From Lingula anatina (Eukaryota > Brachiopoda > Lingulata > Lingulida > Lingulidae), in assembly GCF_001039355.2 (NCBI RefSeq), contig NW_019775969.1, positions 286,500 through 350,499 of the forward strand: a stretch of 64,000 bases of DNA, in the 5' to 3' direction. Made by a program: the position numbers and the translations under genes. The stretch's first letter is position 1, and each line of letters starts with the position of its first letter. Under the pieces are notes generated by a model. The model was not told the DNA's origin. It saw nothing but the letters and a program-made list of their open reading frames with translations, and did not search any database. Positions 63,901 to 64,000 of the stretch are shown here, piece after piece.

Positions 63901-64000
63901 ATTTATGGACAATTGAAGAGCTTTCTATTTTGGGGTGAGATATAATAATTGGCATGGGACATAACTTCCATAGCTGAACAAATTTTTTTCACAACAACAA
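60997..64000. other. Probable long 3' UTR of the SOCS-box gene, then intergenic DNA
   Basis: AT-rich, with AATAAA signals at 62446-62451 and near 63548. A diverged MITE copy lies at 61326. Several plus-strand frames of 60-125 codons (for example near 61610 and 62576) are hydrophobic and AT-driven, with no recognised domains or splice context, and I do not call them genes. Confidence 0.6.
61326..61496. mobile_element. Diverged copy of the caggcccgtagcc MITE family
   Basis: Begins caggcccttagccaac and ends cggcctg. The inside shares ctgaaaaaggggaccttt and accatgaaacc with the element at 29884-30038, in the same order. The terminal repeats have decayed, so this is an older insertion, now probably within the 3' UTR of the SOCS-box gene. 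Confidence 0.65.

Noticed and set aside
1-64000. CRISPR arrays, bacterial-type operons, viral genes, rRNA genes
   Set aside because: None seen. The only regular repeats are microsatellites, a 32-bp doublet and inverted-repeat elements, all within a typical animal gene landscape.

Overview
This is a window of an animal nuclear genome, most likely a marine invertebrate. Genes are split by GT-AG introns, the DNA is AT-rich, and there are many microsatellites and small foldback elements. The encoded proteins are typical of animals. I lean towards a lophotrochozoan or another non-vertebrate bilaterian, but the sequence does not fix the phylum. I found no bacterial operons, CRISPR arrays or viral genes.

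Layout. (1) Positions 97-21917, minus strand: ten exons of an SLC6 neurotransmitter/osmolyte transporter of the taurine/GABA/creatine/betaine group. The last ~115 codons lie off the left edge. (2) About 22-34 kb: intergenic, with possible 5' exons of the transporter, microsatellites, a MITE-like element with 13-bp terminal inverted repeats, and a short Cys-rich coding remnant. (3) About 34.06-43.73 kb: two near-identical ~4.7-5.0 kb copies in direct orientation. The second copy starts immediately after a single N at 38810. Both carry the last three exons of the next gene. The best reading is two unmerged haplotype contig ends, an assembly artefact. (4) Positions 41288-50896, minus strand: a complete 19-exon PWP2 gene (UTP1, a U3 snoRNP WD-repeat protein of ribosome biogenesis) coding 917 residues by my splicing. 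(5) Positions 50897-51209: a compact divergent promoter shared with (6) 51210-56493, plus strand, the three-exon V-ATPase 16-kDa proteolipid c subunit gene (156 residues). Its first intron holds a decayed second copy of exon 2. (7) Positions 58808-60996, plus strand: a three-exon gene for a 454-residue protein with an N-terminal myristoylation/palmitoylation-like motif, a WD-like middle and a clear C-terminal SOCS box. (8) Positions 60997-64000: a probable long 3' UTR and intergenic DNA with a second copy of the MITE family.

The genes do not form a pathway. PWP2 and the V-ATPase gene are both housekeeping genes sharing a promoter region. I found no convincing novel multi-gene system. The observations most worth following are the membrane-anchored SOCS-box protein, the possible poison exon in the V-ATPase gene, the possible in-frame N-terminal extension of the transporter, and the haplotype duplication that would mislead gene prediction at the 3' end of PWP2. 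Exon boundaries were placed by hand, requiring GT-AG sites and phase continuity.
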